Source: Gonapodya prolifera JEL478 (lineage: Eukaryota > Monoblepharomycota > Monoblepharidomycetes > Monoblepharidales > Gonapodyaceae). Taken from it: DNA of 64,000 nt. Positions within the stretch are counted from its first letter, which is position 1; each line of letters starts with the position of its first letter. Positions 1 to 9,945 of this stretch are shown here, piece by piece. Location: NCBI GenBank assembly GCA_001574975.1, contig KQ965772.1, positions 249,918-313,917 of the forward strand, written 5' to 3'. The notes beneath the pieces are model-generated. The model saw nothing but the letters and a program-made list of their open reading frames with translations, ran no database searches and was not told the DNA's origin. The position numbers and the translations under genes were made by a program.

Positions 1-666
1 AGTTCCCCACCACTTTTATGCAGAAGTTGTGTGCACGTTTTTGATGCGTGTGTGTGTGTGTGTGTGCGTGAAGGAATCAAGAGTGACGGGGACTGGGTGG
101 TCCATCTGTATGCTCATCTGGTGCTGAATTGGCCGAAACGCACAGGCTTATATATGCACTGGGATCGTTCACTCCAATAACGTTATGAAAAGCATATATT
201 TCTTGAAACAAAAAAACTAATGGAACAGGTAGAAAGGCACAACCAGCTGGCCCTCGCCAAAACAAGTCTCTAGTGGTACAACACCAACGAAAAGAAAATG
301 GCAAGACCAACTCATACGTCTGGTGCGAGCATGCGCACCAAAACTGTTGGAGAAAAGGTGATGGGAATGTAGTACTGCCAGGGTGGCTGGATCCATGGGG
401 GACCTTGTCGTTATCGGAATACCAGTGAAGGTGTCAACCACGAGTCGCCTCGGCAGTGGCCCTTCCCAGCATCCACTTCTAGAAGAGAACCTGCACGTGC
501 ATGGGCGACAACTTGGTCTGTCACAGAGTCTCCCGGCACAGGTGCATGAAGTTCGATAGGAGGGTGGTCTGAAACGCCACCACCCGGACCGTGGGTGAAT
601 GTCATCCTGCAACATCCGAGGTCGGCCCAGTCAGAACACGTGCACCAAGGGGTTTCTCTCGGTCCT
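1..666. other. Stretch without a recognised gene; short TG microsatellite
   Basis: A short (TG)n run lies at about 49-66. Open frames here are short and show no family features I recognise. I see no gene. Confidence 0.4.
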
Positions 667-1335
667 CTACGCCGCCCCCACGGTGGCAACGTACCTTGGT
701 GCAACCCTCTCGAGAATCCCTCGCCAGGCCTTTTCGGAAATAAACCTTGTACCGACCCGCAGTCCACGTCGAAGAGGCGTCTGAGACACCGTAAAGCGCA
801 GGTTGCGATTGAGAGGCGTCCTGAGACCAGTAAGGTCAAGCGACACAGAACGGCCGACCCCGGGTTCGGTGTTGAGATGCGAAGAATTCGACACGGGAGC
901 CACATCCGAGGAACATCGCGCTGCAGCAGGATCTACCGGCACCTCCAGAGTCGTTTCCCGCGAAATGCCTGTACTTTGGATCGTAGAAGCGGATCTCAGT
1001 CCCCCGTGTCCCGTCTCCCGAACCTCCAAACACGACTCGTCGAACGCAGCGGGACCAGACCGCGCACGTGGGCGGCTCATGGGAGGTGCAAGCTGGTCCG
1101 GGTCTGGAGCGCCCCCACCGCCGTGTGATCGAGACATGTGGTGGCAGCTGCTCAGTGGCCGCAACAGGCGATTGGGTTCACCAAAATGAGGCGCCGACCA
1201 GACAACCAGAGCGTTCTTGGTGTCGCCGCACGGTGCAGGACGCGTACCAACGGAGCTAGAACTATGGTAGTACCAGCGGGCCGGGGCCGTTTGTATCCCG
1301 GGTTTCGGGGCCTCGGGATACGGACGGTGGCGCAT
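667..1335 (-). CDS. Orphan Ser/Thr/Pro-rich ORF, copy A
   Basis: Open frame of 222 codons with no recognised domain. The C-terminal 40 residues (RFISEKAWRGILERVAPRYV) resemble the end of the ORF at 2817-3530 (WFLSDEAFDEMLSRVARRFV). A second shared patch, TTLEVP versus STLEVP, lies in the middle at comparable spacing. The DNA around both C-termini also aligns, so this is probably a diverged duplication. The body is low complexity, rich in Ser, Pro and Arg. I see no signal peptide or membrane segment. The first Met may not be the true start, and upstream exons cannot be excluded. It could be a real lineage-specific gene or a decayed member of a repeat family. Confidence 0.3.
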   Translation of the reverse strand: MRHRPYPEAPKPGIQTAPARWYYHSSSSVGTRPAPCGDTKNALVVWSAPHFGEPNRLLRPLSSCHHMSRSHGGGGAPDPDQLAPPMSRPRARSGPAAFDESCLEVRETGHGGLRSASTIQSTGISRETTLEVPVDPAAARCSSDVAPVSNSSHLNTEPGVGRSVSLDLTGLRTPLNRNLRFTVSQTPLRRGLRVGTRFISEKAWRGILERVAPRYVATVGAA

Positions 1336-1425
1336 GTGTTAATAATGCATCACTCACAAAATGCGGCCCGGAGCTCCTCACCTTTGCAATTAATTCATCT
1401 TGATCCCATAAAGAACGTACGTGAC

Positions 1426-1960
1426 GTCCAGCGTGTTCCTCTTGTGTATCGTGGTGTAGGGCGCTTGGAATCGCGTGTCCCTCAAAGACATTAAATCGAC
1501 ATATGGACCTTTCAATCACCACACCCTCACTATAAGGTCCAAACTCACTTAATCCGGCTCTCGGAACGCATCAGCGTGGCTCGGGAACGTCGGGGTGCAT
1601 TGTTTGTACGCACCGAAAGGATGATCCCTCCTGGTCCCGCCTGTACCACACTGTCAGGGTACATAATGCAGCTGTTCCGTGTTCCAACAAAAACTTGGAA
1701 TTCATTCCGACCCCACGGACTTTGTGCGGGACGTCCAGCTTGGTGTGGGTTGAGGTAATTGGAATCCGGTGTCTCTCATCAAGTTTCATACCAAAACGAC
1801 ACTTCCAAACACCACGCCCTCATTACAGTAACCAAACACGCTCAGTCCGTGATTCAAAACACACCAGCGGGGCTCGGACGCGTCGGGGCGCGTTGTATCC
1901 CCCCAAAACTGATAGTTGGGATTCAGGCCCAGGAGGGGCAAGGTTGAACTGCCCTGATCT
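1426..1960. repeat. Diverged direct repeat, period about 305 bp
   Basis: The stretch starting near 1426 (ACGTCCAGCGTG, then TTGGAATCGCGTGTCCCTCA, later CACCACACCCTCA and GCTCGGGAACGTCGGGG) recurs from about 1731 with the same order of landmarks (ACGTCCAGCTTG, TTGGAATCCGGTGTCTCTCA, CACCACGCCCTCA, GCTCGGACGCGTCGGGG). The copies are clearly diverged. No reading frame is conserved between them, so I read this as a non-coding tandem duplication. Confidence 0.5.
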
Positions 1961-2816
1961 CTTCGCCTTACATTAAGGTGGTAGGTCGCAGGGTTGTTGA
2001 TCCATGCTCCGAAGAAGGAGGATTTGGTGCAGTGATTTGAGTGGATTTGGGCTGCACAGCGAGGCGCTGGTACTCCACTTTGAGAACAGGTGGGAACGGT
2101 CGGCGGCGGTGGGGAGTGTTAAAATTGGACCTGGAAAGGTAGCAATATGAGTGTCTATCAGTACCAAAACGGCGGATGTGTTATGTATACAGCTCATTCA
2201 GTTGAGCCGGAGGAACTTCGGTGGAAGCACTACTGCGTAGAACTGACGCACAAAGACGTCGAAGAACTGTTAACGATCGGTACTTCCTGAAGAGCACGCC
2301 ATACGGAACCTTTCAACCACTACAAAAGTTCAAAAGCAGAGTTGTATTCCACAGAAAAAATCTCTCAAGAAAAGACACATTCAACATGCTCTAAATCTCG
2401 CATCTTCACATCTCACATTTAAAGCACATCACGCAAAAGCAGTTGTTGAAAGCACCACACGAAATGAAAATCGCAAAGCAAATGAAACGATCGCGATCCA
2501 AAAAAGAAAAGAAGAAAGGGAAAACACGACAAGAGTTGGTTGCGTCAGTCGAGACACGGCGAGATCGCGGCGGACCGAAATAACTTTCGGTCGACGTCAG
2601 GATATGTACAGGAATTATTACAGAGTCCTTGGTATGAGAGGCTGCGAGAGTTGGAGCCGAGATTCTGATGATCCCGCGCCTCAACACTGCAAATCTTCCC
2701 ACATGTCGATCGGAGGGTGTACGGATATGTTGCTCGGAGTGTCGTCGAAGATCCTGTCGAACAAAATTATCAAGTGCATTAGCATACGCGCCAACCCATC
2801 CCACCCCACAGGCGAG
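1961..2816. other. No gene recognised
   Basis: Only short frames occur here, none with family features. The downstream half is A-rich on the plus strand and may be the 3' flank of the minus-strand ORF that follows. Confidence 0.3.
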
Positions 2817-3530
2817 CTACAAGCAAACGAACCTCCTGGCAACTCTCGACAGCATTTCATCAAACGCCTCGTCTGAAAGGAACCACCTGCTCGTGGGTTC
2901 ATGAGGACCCATGGGTCGCCGAAGAGGGGTGCGAGGAAGGGGCACAAGGGTGTCGCGAAGAGGAGGCGTCACGAGCAATGAGTGCGGTTCAGGGGCAGGA
3001 GCGCTTTGGGAGCGGCGAGTTTTGGACGTCGTGGTCTCGGTGCACGTCGAGAATGGTACGGGCCGGGACACAGAGACAGACACGGGCGTGGGAGCCGTCG
3101 GGTGGCTCGTAGGCACCTCCAGAGTCGATGAGGTTTGCACAGTGCCATCACCGGCTGTCGTAGTAGATCCCACAAATGTGCCACAAATGGGCGACCCTTG
3201 GAACGTGGCTGGGAAGGAATGGGCGCGCAGGCGGGTCGCAGGCATGGTTGCCAGCGCTGTTTCAGCTCGAACTTGTACAGGAGGGGCTCGGACGCAAGGC
3301 GATGTGGGTGGTTGGGTTGTGTAGAAGGGATTCACGGGTGTACTACGATGGGCTTCCTCGAGAGCAAAGGCAGCGACACCGCCGGAAATATTGTCGATGT
3401 CCTGGTTATCAGTGTTGATGGCAGATGTCGCGATTTGATGTTCAGGCGTGAATGCTGCGAATTGCGATTGCGTCCATCGGCAGTTGTCATACCACCGCAA
3501 CGCCACACCCGCCCGATGCACCGCCCACAC
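2817..3530 (-). CDS. Orphan Ser/Thr/Pro-rich ORF, copy B
   Basis: Open frame of 237 codons that is the partner of the ORF at 667-1335. The conserved C-terminal block contains the pattern (S/T)RWFLSDEAFDEMLSRVARRFV, preceded by TPLRRPMG where copy A has TPLRRGLR. The central region is rich in Thr, Ser and Pro (TSSTLEVPTSHPTAPTPVS) as in a disordered or O-glycosylated segment. No transmembrane helix or known motif is visible. The conserved tail in two otherwise diverged copies argues that it was once under selection as protein. The true start is uncertain. Confidence 0.35.
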   Translation of the reverse strand: MWAVHRAGVALRWYDNCRWTQSQFAAFTPEHQIATSAINTDNQDIDNISGGVAAFALEEAHRSTPVNPFYTTQPPTSPCVRAPPVQVRAETALATMPATRLRAHSFPATFQGSPICGTFVGSTTTAGDGTVQTSSTLEVPTSHPTAPTPVSVSVSRPVPFSTCTETTTSKTRRSQSAPAPEPHSLLVTPPLRDTLVPLPRTPLRRPMGPHEPTSRWFLSDEAFDEMLSRVARRFVCL

Positions 3531-3862
3531 TCACCATCACCGCCGGCCTCCACGAAGAACACTGCGTGATGCTCGCCGCGTTGCGCTGGAGCGGAGAGCG
3601 CGTCGAGCCAGTGGTGTTCGTCTGGAAGTATGGGGATTGTCACGTGCTGCGCGAGGGTATTCGCGTGATTAAGGGGAGGTGGAAAGCGGAGGGACGGGAA
3701 ACGGGAGCGCTTACCATTAAGTAGCGAGCGATTGAATTGCGTTGCGTGAAAACGAAGTATCTCAATGGAAAGTTTGCAAGGGTTGGTTGGAGCGGGACTT
3801 TGGGTAAATCTCCCGGTCTCTCCCTTATCTCTAATCATCGAATTTTACGAGTGCTTCTTCGA

Positions 3863-4686
3863 ATGCGCTTGTTAATGACATTCGTACATTTTCTCCCAGT
3901 CGCCCAACGAGTTCCTGCCCTGTTGGCATCAACCCACGCACAGTCTCTCTACGCAGACAAAATTTCTGAGTTCGCCGAAGTCGTAAGACACCATGGTGTC
4001 GTCTCAGACACCGGAACTTCTGTCTTCCCCATCGTGAACCTCAATGCACTCTACATTGCGTTTCCAGACCTCAAGCTTCACCTGTTCCATCACCGTCCCA
4101 ATTTATTGGAGGACTCCATGACCGTAGTTCAGCACCTCCAGGTACATGGATATGCAGATCAGCGTGGTAAAATGCGGAATCAGCCGATCATATGCATCCT
4201 CAGGTTCTTAACGTTTCATATATCAGTATCGAACTTGGACTCCAGACGCAAGGCTATTGCTTCAGTGGAGAAGAATGTGGAGTTCAGGAACGCATCAAAC
4301 CAATATTGGGGCCTCGTGCGAATGAGGAATATGGTGGACTGAGCTTTTGGCACTACCTGAAACAGAGTCTCGATTACTGGTCCAGTAATTCGAAACAGGT
4401 GAAAGACAGGCCCCGAGAGCTGCTACTTGTATCAGGGGCGTCGTGTGGAAATTTAAGATGCAGTGCTGCTGTCCGAGGGAACACATTTGAAGAATCGGAG
4501 GGAGTGAATTATACATGGTATTGCTCCCTAGTATGCCAGAAGGCTGACTGGAAATCACACAAGATGTTCGCCGGGACCTCAACACCCCTCCAAACATGCA
4601 AAATGCTGTGGCTAACGGTCGTGAGCTGGCGCCGTGGTGCAACGAATTCGTTTCGCCCGACTTTTAGCTTGGACGAGAAGACCTAG
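3863..4686 (+). CDS. MYND-type zinc-finger-like protein, possibly degenerate
   Basis: Exon 1 starts at the ATG at 3863 and runs to about 4140 (VVQHLQ). An intron of about 65 bp removes the in-frame problem, and the second exon runs to the TAG at 4684-4686. The C-terminal half carries WYCSLVCQKADWKSHK, a close match to the second half of a MYND finger (YCS-x2-CQ-x3-W-x2-H). The usual first half is only partly there: CGNLRC is present, but the middle Cys pair is replaced by an acidic stretch. The last zinc ligand after HK is also absent. MYND fingers bind proline-rich partners in regulatory proteins. The missing ligands suggest decay, or an unrecognised intron near 4560. Upstream sequence (residues 1-93) has no recognised fold. 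Confidence 0.45.
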
Positions 4687-5276
4687 CGCCTATTGTCTGC
4701 GTTACCGCACCTGCTTGTAGCTTAGACTTTAGTATGCCCAGTGATTTCGCCTCTAATTCAAATGTAATTGACGAGGTGGTGAAGGAGTCAGTTCTAAAAC
4801 ACGAGGTCGGCGACGGCACCCGTCAGGGCTAGGGCCAGTCATCCTCTCGCTTTGCAGATTGTGTGGAGGAAGGTCGAGTTGTTGTGCCCTCAGGCTCATC
4901 GATGACTGTCGACCGACATATATGACAAATGTGCGAGGGGCGCTGGCGGGAAGCGCCCCTCGGCGATGGGAGTGGTACGTGTGGGAGAGATGGGGCGGGG
5001 ACGCGCACGTGTGATCGAGTATTCTTTGTTGGGTCAATCCATGTGCCACATAACGAAAATAAAGGCTATGGCTAAAGTAGGAATACGCTACTCGGTCACT
5101 GTCAGTCGGCAAGGGGGTCGCCCGAGCCCCTGTCATATGTAGTCAGCTGTGCAGGTCAAATACTGGCGCGGCGGATTCCTTGTCTTAAATTTGGCTCGCC
5201 AGGGGAACAAAGTCACGTGCGCTCACGCATCATTTAAAATGAGTTCACCTCTGCCGGCCGGTCTAAACGTGCAACA

Positions 5277-6357
5277 TCACCACTTGCGGTACGGAAGGAA
5301 CTTTCCCAAGAGCGTGACCTATCACCGCGTTGATCGTTTGGAAATTGGATGCGTACAAAGGACGCCGTGGGTGGGAATAGGGACAAGTAGTTCCATGAAT
5401 AAGCAATGGGGTTGACGATGGGAAAAAGGAAAGATGGGGAGGGTGGAAATCACCTTGACGTAGTCGGACCCGTTCCATTTTTCCTTGTCGACGGTCATTT
5501 TGAACTGGGCGACGTGTATGTAGGAGGAGTGGGTAGATGCGGGTAGAGGAGGGGTTTTGAAGGAGGGAAGAGGGGTACGGTGAGAATGAACGGTCTCTTC
5601 AGTCAGGGCGCCTAAGCCGTGCCACTCAGCGACACGTCTCCAGCGCGCGACCATGGTAGCATCCCCACCTGATGCCCAAACACAAATTATCCCCCCAGGC
5701 CACCTCCATCACGGCACTCATGATCCCATCGCCAAATTTCTCGTGAACAACGGCCTTGAGCGTTGTGCCGTAGACGAGCACGATCTCGTAGAAGCAGGAA
5801 TTGTGGGAAGTACGAACCCCTGTCGGGGAACTCGTCCGCGAGGACCGAGAGCGTCTCCTTTGGGACACCCAATGCGTCCGAGAGGGCAGCGACGTCTCCG
5901 CTTTCGGCACGGTTTTGGGCGTACTGAGGTTGTGAAAGGTAAGGGGGACGAGCGAATGGGGAGGCACGATGGGAAGTCGACACAGGCAAGGACGATTTCA
6001 CAGTGGTAACTTACGAAGAGGGACGCCGCAAAGACTTCATCCTTCCCGACCGATTTGGCGAGATCGGCCTTTTAGGTACAGGAGACCGGAATCTGGGGTA
6101 AATGAAGCCCTGGCATTAGTCGCACCGCACGACCGTCGATTCCATTTTCCACTTACAAACGATAGTCCCTTCTCCTTCTTAGCTTCGAACAGAGCATCCA
6201 TTGCGTCCGATCGCTTGCTCGCGACTGCTGATGTCCAGACCGAGTTTCGGGTAGAGGGCGTGGGCGTAAGGACGGGGCCGAAGGCGGACGTGGAAGTGAG
6301 ACGGGGAGCGAGAGATGGGAGGGAGCGCGCGAGCTGGCGGTGCAGGATGGATTGCAT
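5277..6357 (-). CDS. cynS: Cyanate hydratase (cyanase), active-site loop shortened and frame broken
   Basis: Five exons are recognisable: 6157-6357, 6015-6068, 5713-5923, 5454-5504 and 5277-5318. Cyanase converts cyanate plus bicarbonate to ammonia and CO2. The family N-terminal helix domain ([51 protein letters not shown]) and the C-terminal catalytic domain ([27 protein letters not shown], ending [10 protein letters not shown]) match closely. The catalytic Glu (FYE) and Ser (IMSA) are visible. Exon 3 is 211 nt, not a multiple of three. About 20 nt are missing, relative to the family, between FPDRG and FYEIV. The missing part includes the loop and the catalytic Arg just before FYE, where the readable frame gives Cys. 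The first 50 residues lack Asp and Glu and are rich in Arg, Ser and Leu, like a mitochondrial presequence. All other junctions keep frame. It is either a recent pseudogene or an assembly error. Confidence 0.85.
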
Positions 6358-6959
6358 TGCGGGAGGTGGATGTGAGATGTGTGGAATTCAAGCGGCATGG
6401 CTCGGTCCGACACAAACAATGTGGCACGGTGCACATATGTGCACGGTGTCTCGTGTCGCCAACCAACTCAAGACAGAGAATGCGATCGCGGGACAACGCG
6501 AGGACTCTACTTTGCCGTGGCTGATACAGAGCGATGCGACGTTCACTTGTCGCCTCACCTGGACGGTCACGAGCGGGCTTTCCTATTAGGACTCTTTGCG
6601 ACATTCGACTGAGCAGAGAGAGGAAGCACTGCGCCGTTTTCGTATCAGTCCAACACTGATCCATCCCACTGCATGTTGTTGTCGGGTGTTCTTTGGCCAG
6701 CGAGACTGGTGTTCGAGTGGAAAGAGCACCACCCTGAGTTTCCAGAGACGACTCGCGGAGGTCCTTCCGTATGGCTTGAAGTAGGAGCGCATGTAGTGAA
6801 CGAGTCAGCAACTGAGTCGAATGATTGATTTGGTGGGGCTATCTACTTCCAAGCATTGTTTTGTGTCTTCGGCAAACGGCTGGAATCCACCGCGACATTC
6901 GAAGGGACACCCTCTGACATTCAGTTCGTCAAGCCCCACCCGAGATGCAGAACATTTTC

Positions 6960-8555
6960 CCATGCTGCGGCTGGAAAATTTCTCTTTCGTCGCAGTGTAG
7001 GAGTACAGGTGCTCGTCCAAGGTTGTTGGAGGCCGAGCACAAGTGAAACAGACAAAACAAGTACTGCAATGCTGGAGACTGGCTCACCACGAAGAACTAC
7101 GGATAGGAGCGCAGCTGCTCTCCACGTTCGGCTGAACTGTGAGCCTCACGTCTTCGGAGTGCAGTTCACTGTTCAGCTCAATGTGGATATCATTCTACTG
7201 CTCACCTGTGACTGCGGTGGATAATTGTGTCCCGGTCCTCACAGTCACGACCCTGCATGATTTTCTAATTTTCCTTCCACTTCACCTACCAACCGACGAC
7301 CTGTTTTGACCACGCCGCCACAGAAAATTGTGTCTTCTCTCGCAGTGTAGGATTTCTTTGATATTCACCGCTTGTGGAGCTGACGCGAGACGAACGAGGC
7401 AGTGACTTTAGACACCAAATCATCATGCTAGATGGCAAGAGTTACTCTCCAAGTTTGCTTGAAGTGTGAACGCCACTTCCGAGTGTACCTCACCATTCAA
7501 ATAAACGTGGTGACTGGATATCGCCCTCCAAATAATTTTGAATGATTCACCATGCTACTTATCTGCACGATTTCTCTGTGCTCTCCCACTAGCCGTCTCC
7601 AATACTTTTCTTCGGAGTGTTCCAGAATGTGGAGTGGATTTTCGTGACCGCACACTGAGATATTTGGAAGTGATTGTTGGTTTTAAATGCAAGTTGTTTC
7701 TCACGACACCACCCCATTCTTACCTTTTTGTGTCCCATCGTGCACAGAAAACCGTGTCGTCTGCTGTAGTGAAGTGCGGGAAGGAGGACATGCGTTTACA
7801 ACTTTGGGCACGTCAATAAGCTTCCCCTCTCATACTCTTCGATCCTCCTCGGTATCCTCCAACTTCAAATCGATTTACATCATCCTCGCCGCCAAACACG
7901 TATACTTTCACTGTGGCGCGCGGAAGATGGTGAATTTTGAAACGCGGGATTCTTTGGTGCCGCAATAGTCGAATGTTGAGGGAGGAATGATATCGAAGCA
8001 AGTCGATGAGCAACCATGCTACCGCAACGTGGAGACGATTTGGATTACTCCATGGGGAGACTTTCATCGTACCTGGATGAATTGACCGACAGTTTGTCAT
8101 TCATCCCGAGCCCGAATAGACACCATTTTTACCCATACTGTAACGGACAACCGTGCTGTCTGCTGCAGTGTAGGATCACACAGGTGCTCAATGAAGGACT
8201 TCAATCACAACTTTGAGCACGATAAACTCCCCTTCCCTGCTCTCCCTTCGTCAGTGCCACTGCTTCTCCTCGGTCTCATCCAACTTCTAATCGATTTACA
8301 CCATCCTCGCCGCCATACACGCATGCTTTCATTGTGGCGCTCCGAAGATGGTGAATATCGATTCGCAGAAGTCTTCGGTGCCACGATCTAGTCGAATGTT
8401 CGAAAAGATGGAAGGATATCGAAGCTTGTTTATGAGTGACCTTGCTAGTACTGAAACGTGGAGGCGATTTGGATTACTGCATATAATTGAGGCCAAGACT
8501 CTCCTCGCACCTGGATCAATCTCAGACGAGACAACATCTCCCCTCTTTGGTTTTG
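6960..8555. repeat. Diverged tandem array, about four units of roughly 350-420 bp
   Basis: A landmark resembling CTSYYGCAGTGTAGGA recurs near 6980, 7340, 7765 and 8160. The last two units (about 7690-8110 and 8110-8540) align over most of their length. They share the block around TCGATTTACAYCATCCTCGCCGCCA, then TTTCAYTGTGGCGC, GAAGATGGTGAAT, TAGTCGAATGTT and GATTTGGATTACT. The older units share a translated patch (FGVQFTVQLNVD near 7160, FRVYLTIQINV near 7475). No intact ORF spans a unit. This may be a tandemly duplicated exon array of a dead gene. Confidence 0.5.
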
Positions 8556-8566
8556 GTGCTTCGAAA

Positions 8567-9324
8567 TAGTGTTGGGACGGATATCCGGTTATCCGCTATC
8601 CGCCCCGTTTTTTCGCGAAGCGGAGCGAATTCGGCTAGCCCAAAATGCTAACCGTGGGGTCGCGAAGCGGATAGTAAGTGGACTTCGGATATCAGGATAA
8701 TGCGCGGAGCGGGTAGGCCAATATCCGTCGAAATACCCGGGTTCGTCGAACCATCCCCTTTCTTTGCGTGCGGCAGCGCGTTCGCCGTTCGTTTGAGCCC
8801 TCACGACGCTCAAACTAATGAAATGTGCAGGAATCGGCACGATAGACGCTTGGGAGTGGTTGAATAAGGTCGACGGACCACTCGGACCGGTGTCAAGATC
8901 TTGATTGTGTTTCGTAACAGTTTCTGAGGGTCTAATACATGGAGATTGACGTAGTTACGTTCGCTTTGCTTGATGTGTTGTCGGTAGTCTTGTCGTCCCA
9001 CCCCTTAGTTGAGTCCCCAGTCGCCCACTCCAAACAGTCAACCCAGACCGATTCTTGGACATATCGCATCCTCCGCTCAAAGAAAGCGCGTGGTTGAGTA
9101 TTTTTGCGGTGGAAATCGCGCTTTTTTTTTCTTTTTTATTTTGATTCCGCCCACACGAAGCGGATTTTTTGCGAAGCCAACAGCGAATAGACGGACTATC
9201 CGATCGAATAGTGAAATTCAAGTTTGACTGCGCGCGGAGCGGTTAGCAAAGTGCTATCCGCTCGCGGCGGAGCGAATACGGATACCCCCATCATTCGCGC
9301 CTTATCCGCTTCGTCCCAACACTA
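8567..9324. mobile_element. hAT-like non-autonomous TIR element (MITE) with target-site duplication
   Basis: The left end reads TAGTGTTGGGACGG and the right end, reverse-complemented, TAGTGTTGGGACGA, a perfect 13-bp terminal inverted repeat. The flanks are CTTCGAAA (8559-8566) and CTTCGAAT (9325-9332), an 8-bp target-site duplication with one mismatch. An 8-bp duplication and a TAGTGTTGGG-type end are typical of the hAT superfamily. The 758-bp interior has no transposase ORF. It is full of short GC-rich words (CGCGAAGCGG, GCGCGGAGCGG, TATCCGC) and a T-rich tract near 9121-9140. It must have been mobilised in trans. Confidence 0.8.
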
Positions 9325-9945
9325 CTTCGAATCAAATGCAATTCACATGACACATGGACTGCAGTGACAGAGGCAAGAAAGAATATGTGGTTACGCTGCG
9401 TTTGATCATTTTAAATTCTGGCAAAACTTTGCCTTTTGACTCGGAATGCTGAGCACACCATGGAAGAACTTTTCTTTGACTTTCAATGACTCTCGAGCAC
9501 CGCACCAGAAAGCCAAATTGCATCTGTACCCTAGCAAAAGATTATAGCGGAGCCCTTACATGAATATCAGTGACTAAATAATGTGGCAGTACATTAATCA
9601 TAACACATACACTTACCACGGCGATCATTCAATCGCCACGCGACGATGCCATCACGGAAATGCTCGGAAATGCCGCTTTGTGTACGAGTATCGGCTTCCT
9701 GCATCCCGTCCGCTTATCAGTCGGTGAACGAAACCCTTTGAAACTCGGGAGAGTAAACCGATTCGAGGACGCGATCGATGGAAGTTCCACCGAAGAACTT
9801 CGCATCACACTATGCCTTCGCCCGACTTCGCAATTGGGATAATCACGTACCGTCTCTGGCTGCCTCATCTAAGGCGAAGGCGATCGAAGTGGTTGGAATA
9901 TTCGAAACGCTTTGCAATCCGAAAGCAAGCTGATTCCCTCCGCCT
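9325..9945. other. Flank and upstream region of the receptor gene
   Basis: About 620 bp between the transposon end and the receptor start codon. Only short frames occur; none is recognised. The promoter of the gene starting at 9946 should lie here, but I see no clear motif. Confidence 0.3.
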
